The notes under the pieces: generated by a model
Told to the model about the DNA's origin: nothing
The model's database searches: none
Seen by the model: only the letters and a program-made list of their open reading frames with translations
Made by a program: the position numbers and the translations under genes
From: Prochilodus magdalenae
Taxonomy: Eukaryota > Chordata > Actinopteri > Characiformes > Prochilodontidae
Assembly (NCBI GenBank): GCA_024036415.1
Contig: JAMWET010002870.1
Location: 558,001 to 622,000, forward strand
Length of the DNA: 64,000 nt
Direction of reading: 5' to 3'
Shown: positions 35,821-47,155 of the stretch, in pieces
Numbering within the stretch: the first letter of the stretch is position 1
Layout: each line of letters starts with the position of its first letter

Positions 35821-36754
35821 AATCTAATAAGTAGTACCCCTGTCCACATCTTCCTGGGCCATAAGTGGACAATGCTAAGCACAGGTGCAAAACAGGGTCA
35901 TTATATCCCCTGGAAACGCAATGTGACGCTATCACTCAACCCACCTTCAAAAACAAGGACAAGTGACATATTCTTGACTAAAACAGGTGCAGTGAGAGAC
36001 TGATATAGTTAATGTGCACAGTATTCTTCCTCCAGTCACAAAAGCCAATTATAAGTGCCAATTTGAGGCACATGCCAAATAATCATGTCAATAAATCTCG
36101 CTGGCCACTTGTGGTCAGATGACTAAATTTGGTAATGGCAGGAGTGAACAAGGCCAAACAAGCTAATCATGCCGCAAACAGTCCAAGTTTGTTATGCTGA
36201 AATCTTCATAATAAGCATGGCAATAATAAATTGTCAATACTGCTTAACAGAAAAAGGAGTGCTGCCTCAGACGCACGAATGGGTTTAATAAAGGCAGTTA
36301 ACCTGCTCTCACAGTGCTAAATGGCTGTATGCGCTGGAGAGATGAGAGACGAGCAAGCATGGTGTGGGCTACAGCACTGCAGTGGTATTTCTCCATATTC
36401 TCTAGTTCTTAAGCCCATTAGATCACAACAGCAGAAAATAGTGGATAAGCAGAGATGCAGTCAAGACTCTCTGTTCACATCTTGCTGCAAATATAAATGG
36501 TGCTCAGCTCCACAAAATCACTTTCATCTTTCTGCTAGAATGTATTTAATGGCTGCCAAGGTATGTATCATCATTACAGTTATCCAACTTGACCAGCATG
36601 AGAAATTCTACCAGATCTGATTTAACTGTAACTACAGCTGTGTGAGTGCCTGCATGAAATCACATGACCAACCTAAACTGGAAGGAGTAGACATTGGTAA
36701 TTAACTTGTACATTTTTGTTATATATCTGCAATAAATATCACAGTAAGACTGAC

Positions 36755-36903
36755 CCTTTGAAAGCTGCGGGTGAAGTGAAACTCGCACTGCATCATGTCA
36801 AAAAAGATGGGAATAGTAGCTTTGCGTAGCTCAATCTCAGGGACCAGGGTCATCTCCAGAATCGGCCCCACCATCTCTGGAATGAATTTGATTTTGTGTG
36901 GAC
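36755..36903 (-). CDS. dock1: dock1 exon 4 of window: [19 protein letters not shown]
   Basis: This 149-bp exon has a first two bases that complete a Gly codon. It encodes [34 protein letters not shown] and [15 protein letters not shown], about residues 1072-1120. [25 protein letters not shown] is nearly invariant across DOCK-A. The final Arg at the splice junction replaces the Met I recall in mammalian DOCK1; it comes from AGG before a GTCAGT donor. Confidence 0.96.
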
Positions 36904-38725
36904 CTGCAGTTAACACAAAAGACACATGCAGAAATTTAAAATAACAGACCTTAAGACAAAAAAACAGAGTACACAGTACCGCAGCTGAACTCTGTATCAT
37001 GTCATAGGGAACAGAAACATTCCAGAAGCTTCCTTTATAGAGCATAGGCTCTCTTAACTCTCTGTTTCAATTCATTTTAAGCTAAACAAAACTGTTGTCT
37101 GGATGCTCCGGATGTTTCTGTCTGATACTATAAGACTGCATGCCGTATCTGGGAACCAGAATTCCACATTTGTGCCATCTTGTATCTAATGACATGTTTT
37201 ATGGATTCTCTCTGACTCCTGTCTCCCAAGAGTCTCCCCCACACGCAGAAGTTCTTTAAGTTTGTACAACAAAACATCTCATCCAGACTTGTCAAAGGAA
37301 TTCTTTGTGCCGTTTTCAACATGCTGCATGTATTTATACCCTCAACAGCGTTAACAGAAACGCACTCGCGCTCAGAGCCTTAATTAGAAGTCACACAAAA
37401 AGAGATACCTAGGGATGGAGAGGGATTAACGAGAGATGGGATTTTTTTTTTTGCTATAGATGAACTGAAAATGGGAAGGAAACAGAGAGCTCAGCATGTT
37501 CTCAGCTTTGACTGCAGCTACCGATCATACCCCAATTAGCACCTACATTTATAAACCATTCACAGCCACACTAGGGAAAACAGTCCTGAAGCAAAACAGC
37601 TGATTCAGAGTCAAAAAATAACCCACACAAGTCTGTGCAAGTTTGAAAGGTTTCTGAATTGAGGGCCTCTGTTTATCAAACTCTTCTATGCAGCAGAGCT
37701 GATCGAGGATTCTGCCTTTGGTTTTAAAGAATACATTGATATGGAAAAGAAGTAGCTGAGCACAGATCAACATTTTAGGCTGAGCCACTAAATGTAGCCT
37801 TTTGCTTGTTTAAACAAGCTTCAACTTTGTGCCTTTAAGAAAACTCCTTTTCTCTTATAGTTTGTATTTGCACTGAATTTATGTAATTTAGACCATAGTG
37901 TTCTTTCCAATGTTGTACTTACAGTGAAGGAAAACAGATACTTAAACAATGTTGCTTTCATCTAAATGGCTACAACATGCAACTACAATCACCAATTATT
38001 TAAATATAAATCTTTTGTCATCTTTAAAACCGCTTATCCATCCATCTGGGTCGCAGTGGGTGCTGGAGTCTATCCCAGAGCTCATTGGATGGACAATTTT
38101 AGCATCTCCGATTCACCTGACCAAGTATCTGGTCATTAGAAGATAGAAAACTCTGGCAATGAAGGGACGCACATTGCCACCAACAATCCTCAAACAGGCT
38201 GAGGATTCCAAAGATGATTGATTGGCATCAACAGATCCTATGTATGCCAAGAAAACCTTCCCTGCACCATTACACCATTCTGATCCTGCCATCTGTGTTC
38301 ATCAGCAAATATTGAAATTCATCAATGTTTTTCTGCAGTTACATAAATACTTAAACTAGCCTGCCTGGTGCCAACAATCATGCTGCAGTTAAGAGATCTG
38401 ACAGTTGAAGTGAACATTACTTGAAGCTGCTGGCACGTATCTGCATGAATAACTGCATGAATAAGCAGGTGTGAAGGGACTACTAGTAAAGCGCAGTCTG
38501 AATACATTTCCCTGCATAGCACTTTGAGCTATTTCGGCTAACATTAAAGAGCTATGGAAACAAAGGTTCATTGGTATTTGTTTGCCATATTTTCATTATG
38601 GACTCCTCAGTGACATCAAAAAAGGAAATGACCATATAATAATTACACCCAATTATAATGACTGTACAATAAATTGACTGATTTTTAATGACAACCTACT
38701 GTACATTTCATACTGTGACACTCAC
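36904..38725 (-). other. dock1 intron (1822 bp)
   Basis: Contains a fragment of a common teleost dispersed repeat (38027-38133). No gene was recognised. Confidence 0.65.
38027..38133 (+). repeat. Teleost dispersed repeat fragment
   Basis: The sequence reads like cgcttatccatccatctggg, then gcagtgggtgctggagtcta and cccagagctcattgg. I recognise this as part of an abundant fish repeat (the 'rooted in GCTTATCC-GGGTCGC' type) whose class is uncertain. It is truncated at both ends. Confidence 0.6.
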
Positions 38726-38784
38726 CCAGGTTGTACCACATGTCTCGGATCTCAAAGCCTATCTGCCGCCTCATGTCCTGATAC
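38726..38784 (-). CDS. dock1: dock1 exon 3 of window: QDMRRQIGFEIRDMWYNL
   Basis: This small 59-bp exon has a first base that completes a Lys codon and a last base that begins a Gly codon. It encodes YQDMRRQIGFEIRDMWYNL, about residues 1052-1071. RRQIGFEIRDMWYNLG-HKIKFIP is the expected join. Acceptor tcttctag and donor GTGAGTGT are strong. Confidence 0.96.
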
Positions 38785-41700
38785 CTAGAAGACAGAGAGA
38801 AATGTTTCAGGCTGCACGTAGCATACTTCATTTCCGAGGACCAGACCTCTTTCGGCCATGGGATGAGGCGCCAAGACTGAATTATTTCAGACTCTGAGAA
38901 TATTGCATGCTCTCCAAATACTGAGGGCCTCAGGTGTGGTAGCACAAATGAAAAAATCTTTTACAAAATGAATACCTGAATGAACATCAGATTATTATCA
39001 AAATAATAATAAGAATATAAAAAAAAAAGGAATGAGGTTTTTATTTCTTTCGCATCAAGCCTCTCTGGCTCACAAATAACCAGAACAAAATTCACACATC
39101 AACCTCCATGCATATACACATATACAGGACCTAATAAACAAAACAAACCACACACTAGCTGCAGGATCATTTTTCCTCAGTATACAAATTGGTTGACTTG
39201 CTCCTAAACCTCGAAGGAATAAAATGTTTCTTCAATAGCTGTCTCTCGATAGATTAAAGATGCTCAGCAGTGATTAGGCCATGGGAGGAAGTTGGCTAGA
39301 GCTTTGCTCTTTCTCTGCCGGCGAAAGATCTCACTGGTGAATAAAAGCCAAAATTATGTCTTGGGACAGAAGGAGGAGAGTAATGGAGCACGGCATTAAC
39401 GCCTTTAATTCCTGAACTGGGATCATGTGGCCTGATCTTAGGCAATTAGAGTGAATAAGGAATGAAGTTAGTAGGGAGGTTTACAACGTTGAGCGGTGAT
39501 TTCCTCAAAATGATATCTGAACGACTGAGCAGATAATGCCTGTGAAAGCCACATAAACTCTTCTTCTGGACTTGTACCATCAACAGCAACAGTAGCACCT
39601 GACACATTAAAAATCTAAACAAACCTGGCATCGTTTCCTACAGTAGATCGAGCTTCTCTGTCAGTGTACACAACAACTTCAGCTAATAAAGAGACTTTTG
39701 TCTTTCCCGTTAACAGAATACTCATTAAGATCTTCGCAGGATTGCATCTGTCTAGCACGCTAGAAAGTAATATAAGCTAAACACGGCAAATGTACAAGTC
39801 TGCATAGATCCACTTTCCCGCTCGATTGGCATTTAAGCTCCTGCTGTTTGTAACGAGCCGAACAGAAACACATAAGGACATACATTATAATTGACTGAAT
39901 TTGACAAGAGCTGTTGCTGCAGGGGAAATCTGCTCCTCAGGCAAGAGAAACAGCATTGACAAATGTCTGACTGTTAAAAGACAGATCTAAAATGCCCTTT
40001 AAACAAAATGTCAAAATAAATAAATAAAAAAGTAAAGAATAAGTCACAAGGTAAGCATCTGATAGACTAGGACTAGTGGTGGAATGTTGATGGTTGCTAA
40101 ATCGACTCCACAATGGATATGACTGGGAAATAAGATGAGAAAGTGAAGGCACTGTCAAGCTAAAGCCTAAACTTAACATAACAGCACAACAGAATCCAAA
40201 AGACTTGTAAACTAGTCATTTAGCGTCTGAAAATGACGGCTGAAAATATGAATTAGAATCTAAGGTGTATCCACAAGTAAAGTATAAAAGCACTCTCTAC
40301 GTCTCAGATTAGAGGAATTTGCTTTCAGCATCCCAGGTCAAGTGTCCAGGTCTCTGATACTGTCTCCTAGCATGTCAGAGCCAGAGCTAAGATTCTGAAA
40401 ACAGGTTGCTCATCTGTTGGCTCTGTTTACTTTGTGAGATGAAGAACAAAATATTTTATTTTATTTGATGTATTTTATGAGGTTTTATTCACAGTAAAAA
40501 GAGAATATTTATATCTGTCAGTTCCTCATGAACATTTTAAAAATGCCAAGAGCACCATTTTCAAATGGTGTTTTAATAGCAAAGCCAAGACAGAACCGAG
40601 GCAGATTAAAAATGGGTTGACATTTTTCTCCCAGCTGAAAGACAGTGCCCCAGCTGAACAATTGAACTGGCAATGAAGGCTCTACTTGGCAGGGTGTAAA
40701 AAATTGTGGTGGGAGTTTCTATGCAGTGGTGCAGAAATCCTGAACCATGACAGTTGAGTGGGGGCGTTCTGGTGGCATGAGCACACAATAGCAGGTGCTG
40801 TTCCAGTGCCTCCTCAGTTGCTGTGATGAACATCTGTCCTGGTACCCTGAGTGTGAACCTCAGACCTCAGAGAGGGAGGGCTGAGCCACGGAAAACGACA
40901 AGGGTCAGAAGCCAGGGAAATTAAGAGCCTATCACAGTATCTTATTTTCATGATGACAAATACTGTACACATCAACACTAGGAAGCCATCAAGGACAGAA
41001 TAAGATCTCGTAGTTGACACACAAAATCCTTTGGTGTGATCTAAGGGGTGTGAAGCAGATTTTTAAATTGCTTTCTGTATCACCCATCTGATCCCCAAGT
41101 GTGCGCAGGTGCATGAGGAGTATCCACTATGTTTCACTATTTCTGTGAAGTTGACATCCCATGATGGTTGTATTCATCTGCATTAAGCTTAAAATGTGCA
41201 TGTTTGTGCCACAAAATTGACAACAGAAAAACCCAATACCATGCCAAAAAATCAAAAACCATACATTCATATACTGTCAACTTTTGTTTTTTTATTTGAG
41301 AATACGATTACTTCACTGTAAAACGTGACAACTGCTATACATTAGTATCAATGTGCGAAACACAGGGTGTACAGCCTTTGACTTAACACGCTGGGCCAGC
41401 TTGAAAATAAACTACAAGTTATGCAGGCTTATGCAGTATTTGGTTTTCGTAACTAACTAGAGATGCAGTACTTTTTTGCCTCACTTTAGAAAAGTGGGTT
41501 TCCACACTTGTCACTTCATAGCCTAGTGACTATTACCTATGCCTGTGAAAGTAAACTGTTACTCATTTCTTTAATCAAAGAGAGGTGAAAGACCCCAGTT
41601 AATGTGTGGAATTATTCCCAAACAAGAAAAGAGCATTTCCAGAAAAACTGGAAAACAACTATTTGGTTGGCATTAAAGCCAACACCAGCACTGCTACTGC

Positions 41701-44090
41701 ATGCGAGTTGGCAGGCAGTCAATCCTGGAGTAGTCAGCCAACAAGCGAGCCCTTGAACACCAGGGGGTATTTCGCATAATGCTTTAAAGAAATAAATTGA
41801 TGACAGACAAAATAAATTCACAGAGGATAATGGAAAAAGCCTAAGGTGAGTAACTGCCAAAACCCTGGTAAAACTGTTGGGAAGTTTTAAAACTAGTATG
41901 TCCTTGCTTCCGAGCTAGCCCTGTTTTAGCCCTGTTTTAGCAAATACTGTACAATAAACAATATTCAGGGAGCTAAATTGTATTTATCAGTTATCACAGC
42001 CATTTTAGCAGCGGAGATAGACCCGCTCATCCAGATAAATTAAAACTCCACATGTTGTCCACTGTCTCTCAACCCTGGTTCCTGAAGGCCCACTGCTCTG
42101 CAAAAGTGTTTTCCCTGCTCCCAACACACCTGATTCAACTAATCAGTCCTTTAACATGCCAATATTCAGGTAACTGAAAATAGAACTTCTGGAAAATATG
42201 CTCCAGTATACAGACAAGACAGTGTACAACTCCACCTCTGTCTAGTCTGGATGGTTTGCTTCTGTTCCACATGTAGTGAACATGCTTTAATGCATTTTGC
42301 ATTCATTAATTGCAGCCCTAAGGCAAATAAGTGGTGATCTCAAGTTATGTTTGAAGTAGTTGTTACCAGAAATCATAAGGGATTTCCAAAAAGGCCTCTT
42401 GGCAGACATATACATATAAAACAATCTGTGCAAGGACCCGCTTTTATGTACAGTAAAGAGGGAGAAAGAAGTTTCAGAGGCAGAGACAGATGCAGACAGG
42501 AAAAGCCTATGAATGAGACACATTTACTCGTTTAGAGACTCCTAAACCTACCATCGCAACAGACAAGGCAATGCCGCACTCTTGTAAAGGCCTTCTAAAT
42601 CCAAATCACTACAATTACTCTAAAACAGTGAATCTGACTCGAGATCAGCCTTCTGAAAATAATAATTAAATAAGAGGCAGTGTACATGTTCATTTTAAGA
42701 GTGCATCACAAGACTCCTCTCTTTCTCTCGACTCATCTAAAGCTGTTCCACCTTCAATGTGCCATTTCTGCAGAGGTGACCCCCCTCAAGCACTCTCTCG
42801 TTAATATCCGCTCATCGCCACACTGTCACGTCCTGACATTTTAAAGGACCTGAGGCACTCTCCTGAATTTTCATCCGCCATTGATTGTTTTGCCAATAAG
42901 CTCTCCAAGAGGCATAATTTATGATGACAAGGACGACCAAAATTAAGGCCTTATTAGCACAAAAGCAGACAGCACACTCATGCTTCGAAAAAAGGACTGC
43001 GGCATGACTACATGTGCTTACAACAGATGGAGCAAGAACTAGAAATCAAAGATAGAAAAAAGCTGACTTTCTACATACTTAGATTTTTTCTTTAAATAAA
43101 TTACTTTATTATTTTAGTGATAATAACTGAAAGGTTATAGCAATGTCCACACAGGAGACGGTTTGACAGGAGACAACATGAAATAAAGAGACCTATATTT
43201 TACATACCATTTCAGACAATATATACTGAAACACTGTGTGCCACTGCCTTTGCATGCAAATTATTAATGAAACTGAAACTGTGAAAGTGTGTTTGAGAAT
43301 CAATATAGTATCACAAAACATAATACTGTGCTTCTTTAGGGTACCAGTATTTTCTTACACTCCTAATGTCAGCCCTAAATTGTTGTCTGTCTTCAAAACA
43401 TTCCCTAACAGCAAAACGTTTTTACTCGTGAATGTGCCAGTTAAAGAGATAAGGTTTCGCTCTCGGGTCTCCATTTACAGAATGTCTTTCACTCATAAAT
43501 TTTGAATATTGCCCTCAGTAATTCCAGCTGTGGCTCCAACATTAAATACAAAAAGACCATTTCATATAATCAAAGCCCTTAGCTTAAACACATCAATAGG
43601 CTACAATGAGAGTACCCTGAAGGCAAACAGTAAGTCTTAGCCATGTTATCATCATTAACAGCTGGTAAAGCGTGATTTATTAAGCCTGTAACAGATTTAT
43701 TTATTTTTTAATTTTTTTTAGACGCTACTCTAAATTGTACATACTATGAGGAAATGGGTTATTGGAGGAAAGTGCCAGGAATATTGACTGAGATGCCCCT
43801 CAACTTGCAGGTTAGGGTTAAGTTGTTTAGCTATGTGAGGCCAAATATCCTAATATAAAATATATCAGGCTAAGAAAACTTTATATATCATATACTGTGC
43901 TATACACGTGCTGAAACATCTCTTCCACAAAGAATAAAAAAATAATGAAATCCTGCATACACAGCAGCAGCGTAGTGTGAACCAGTGTAGGGTTTTCCTT
44001 GTGTCTGAGGGTGTATATGATGCATTATTGAGAAGAGCAGAGGCTCTGAGAGTTGCCTGCCGGCAATACAAACATGCGCTCAATACTCAC
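38785..44090 (-). other. dock1 intron (5306 bp)
   Basis: Contains a teleost repeat fragment (42067-42158), a candidate conserved non-coding block (42690-43020) and unique AT-rich sequence. No gene was recognised. Confidence 0.6.
42067..42158 (+). repeat. Teleost dispersed repeat fragment
   Basis: The phrases tctcaaccctggttcctgaa and ccaacacacctgattcaact, then aatcagtcctttaac, match an abundant fish repeat (contacting 'CCCTGGTCCTGGAG ... CACACCTGATTCAACTAATCAG'). Its class is not certain from the fragment. Confidence 0.65.
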
Positions 44091-44191
44091 TTTTGAAAGA
44101 TCTTTGCTCGTTTGTCACTTGAGAAGTTCTCCAGCTGCAAAGACTCCTGGGTAAGGAAGGCCACAGCCAGGTGGAAGTAGTTATTCCACAG
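44091..44191 (-). CDS. dock1: dock1 exon 2 of window: [21 protein letters not shown]
   Basis: This 101-bp exon starts in phase 0 (acceptor tacttcag) and ends with two bases of a Lys codon before GTGAGTAT. It encodes [18 protein letters not shown], then [15 protein letters not shown], about residues 1018-1050. [19 protein letters not shown] is a conserved DOCK-A string in the helical region between DHR-1 and DHR-2. Confidence 0.96.
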
Positions 44192-46717
44192 CTGAAGTAG
44201 GAAAGAAAAGAAAATCATCTACTTATCCAAGTATTAAACATGCTCAGATCAACAGGTTTAATGCACTGCCCTCCTGGTACTTTGCCTTTTTCCAGAAGGA
44301 CCTAGAGATGGCAGCCGGTCAACAATGCACACTTATGGAACAAGGTGAAAAAAAGAAATGGCACTGATGTAGCACAAAGGTGTCTGCTGCACTACAGCCT
44401 GGCATAAGGCCAGCTCTAGACGGGATCTTCTACTTATTCTAACTTCAATGCATGTTAAATGTTAATAGCCACTGCCGGAGCTTGCCTAAGCTGAATGTTG
44501 GCTAAGTAACTAGCTTGCTATGGTTTGTTTAATTAGTTTCCAGTTTTAACCTTTTAACCCATAAACACACACCTCCAGTTAATGCAGTGCACTTTGGACT
44601 GGTACTTAAGAGTGGACATTACATTAAGCATCTTTTCCCTGTGTACTTCAGTCTGGCAATAAGACAAAAAGGCATGTGCACTCTGGTTGCGGTAGATGAG
44701 CAACAGGGCTGGGTTCCCTTCTTCTCAATTTCAGCCTCCAGCTGTAGTGAAACCCAGCTCCATAAAATAAAACCATGATCTAAGAATTAATAAAACTGCC
44801 ATATTAAGGAACGCTACAACTCATAACACAAACTGTTTAGACTTTAATTAGGCATTTCTATGTACAGGAATATCTGGAAACATCCCACAGCTCAATTACA
44901 ATTATGCTATTCTGTAATTCAGAGTGTTTTTTGTTTAACACAGCTCCTTTCCAAAACCCTTGACTTCATTTGTGATTTGTGATTTGCTAAAAGCCTGCTG
45001 TGGCCTATAAGGTATAGTTTTAATATAAGTCAGGGCGAATTTTTCCCCCACGGATCTTCACTCCTGACTTTACTGTGTAATGTAAATAATAATAACTCTA
45101 ATAACTAGTAATAACTCTTAGCTCTTGCGCAGGTCACAGCAGTTTGTAGCATTCAACATTTTCCATGCTTTTTAAAAGGTACAGGAAGCTGTTGCTGCTT
45201 GTCTTGGATGTCAACAACGATCATTTCAAAGCATTCATTCTTTTGCATACATCACAGGAAAGAGACTGAAGGAAGAAATATGAAGGTCTGAATATGGAAC
45301 TTTTCCACAGTAGTGCAGCACTCTTCTTACTGGCAATATCCATTCCACCTTAAGTCTCAGTGTTTTCATTCGTCATATTAAGCTGAGTAAAAGGCAAGTT
45401 CAGCTTTAGGAATGATGCATAATTTACAATGGTAAGAAATACAGTCTGTATTAGACTGCTGTTAGCGTTCTTACCACATGTGTATGAAATGCATGTGGCT
45501 TCACAGGATTAACCTATATAAAAGTTTTTCATTACATTTTCAAGGAGTTAAAACTATTTTATTTATTTGTCTTTTAGCCGAGATCATGTGTAAAAACCTT
45601 ACTTGTGTGCTTGTGTTCACATTACAGCATCTAACAACGCAGCTGCATTCTACCAGTTGTATCAAGTATTAGCAGCCAAAGAAAAAGGAGTTTTACACTC
45701 TCTTGTGGGTGACAAATCACGGGTGTGGAGACTTTTTTGATTCTTTCTTATCATTATTAATAATTTCTCAACATTATTCATCAATTGTCATAAATGTATT
45801 ACTTAGGACATGCATTTTTGATAGGAGAAGTAGTGAAAGGCATGTGAGATTAAATGGCAGCAGCCAGGGTCTGTTCGCGTCGCCATATTGAGAACTATGG
45901 TTGGATTTATGTAAAGATGAAAATATGCTTTAGGTTAATAATTTTACAAGAAAATGGATACAATACGATTTTAGTGCAAAGAAATAAAAGTAGGATGCCG
46001 AGGCTACTGCTTAGTTCGCCTGAGCCGGCTATGAAGAGACAAAGTTCAGCTTCAGATGTTATCCTGAGACCTGAGCAAGTCACATATTTCAGGAAATAAC
46101 TTCAGTAAAAAAAAATAGTTGAGTCAATGAACTGGCATTACATAAATCTATGTCCTTGTAATCATCTAAGTCCTCTAAATGAGCTCATATAACAAACTAA
46201 CTGCTAATAGACAGCTAATTTGAAGAGAACATCAACAGCTGAGTCTGATTCGATATCATCGTTAGGACTGCCTGTTTTTCTCTCCTCTTGTTTCTTCTTC
46301 GGAGTGCAACATTCATGACCTTGATGGAAGCTTACAGAGCCACTGGTCTGAATTATTCTCTACGCATGGTAAGAGTCCATTATCCAATGGTTAAACCAGT
46401 ACGTGACACAAACAGAACGAGACAGTGATGAGAGAACCTCTTTAAAATATTTACATAGTACTCTTTAATATTGCAGGCTATTAGACAGCCACTGAGGTTT
46501 CCCTCCCACCCACTGGTATCTCGCCCTCTCCCTTACATCCACACACTCTCCTCCTGATAAGAATGTAGGTGCAAAACTGTCACGGCCACAAAATAAAAAA
46601 AAAAAAAAGGAAGTTAAAATATAAATGTACAAATACACACACAGACGTCTGGGGCAGCAAAGATTATTGCTTTGTGCTCTCTCTCTCACATAACAATGTT
46701 ATCTGATTAGAACTCAC
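44192..46717 (-). other. dock1 intron (2526 bp)
   Basis: Unique AT-rich sequence; a plus-strand open frame at 45854-46099 has no recognisable homology. No transposon was recognised. Confidence 0.6.
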
Positions 46718-46796
46718 CTGAAGCTCAAAGCTGGTCTGGTCAAGGAACTTCTTGTTCAGCACAGCTGCGTATTGATTGATGGCTCGCAGGAAGACT
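46718..46796 (-). CDS. dock1: dock1 exon 1 of window: VFLRAINQYAAVLNKKFLDQ
   Basis: This 79-bp exon is the most 5' dock1 exon in the window. Its first base completes a codon from an exon outside the window. It encodes VFLRAINQYAAVLNKKF then LDQTSFELQ, about residues 992-1017. FLRAIN-YA--LNKKFLDQ-FELQ is conserved. Acceptor tctttcag and donor GTGAGTTC are strong. A second AG two bases downstream exists, but it would shift the frame. Confidence 0.95.
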
Positions 46797-47084
46797 CTGA
46801 AAGATAAGAGCAAACCTCATTTAGCATCTGCTGGCCGATGTGACAGTAAACCACAAGCGGCCGATATCTGCTACAGGTGACAAGTCTCTCCTCATTAGTA
46901 TCATGGTCATAACCCATCTAGCAGTGTTTAAAAACACGGTTTGTAGTTCTTTCCTTGTGATTACAGAAACTGCCTGCTACCTGAATGAAGTTCATAAACA
47001 GCTTGTTAAACACAGAGGAGGGAAACACAAAACAAGAAAAGCCACACACATATACTTCACTTAATAGGAACTTTTAAAACATAA

Positions 47085-47102
47085 TAAATAAATAAATAAA
47101 TA

Positions 47103-47153
<51 letters not shown>
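47085..47153. repeat. TAAA then CA microsatellite
   Basis: About 20 bases of TAAA units run directly into about 48 bases of perfect CA. Confidence 0.97.

Positions 47154-47155
<2 letters not shown>

Larger units (their letters stand above)
34829..36754 (-). other. dock1 intron (1926 bp)
   Basis: Holds a long GA microsatellite (35093-35188) and a CATA/CATG repeat (35720-35820). The rest is unique. Confidence 0.75.
1108..46796 (-). other. dock1: dock1 gene, partial: 19 consecutive coding exons
   Basis: DOCK1 (DOCK180) works with ELMO as an exchange factor for Rac at the plasma membrane and drives actin remodelling in cell migration, engulfment and myoblast fusion (family knowledge). Nineteen minus-strand exons were placed by reading the translation and then fixing AG/GT boundaries; codon phase agrees at every junction. 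The encoded 673 codons match DOCK1 from about residue 992 to 1666 (human numbering, approximate). They include the complete DHR-2 catalytic domain (about 1207-1617). The SH3 and DHR-1 exons are expected to the right of the window and the proline-rich C-terminal exons to the left. DOCK2 and DOCK5 fit less well in the NFYKEIEREEMYIRYLYK and [12 protein letters not shown] stretches. The gene is intact throughout the visible part, with no frameshift or in-frame stop. Confidence 0.96.

Noticed and set aside
35665..36003. His/Ile/Cys repeat protein on both strands
   Set aside because: Artefact of the CATA/CATG repeat, open on both strands at once.
45854..46099. 81-codon plus-strand frame as a gene
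   Set aside because: The peptide looks partly protein-like but has no recognisable family, no splice context and lies antisense in an intron.
1108..46796. Gene could be dock2 or dock5 instead of dock1
   Set aside because: The [28 protein letters not shown] and RRGSRPRSMVRSF segments match DOCK1; the paralogues differ at these places.
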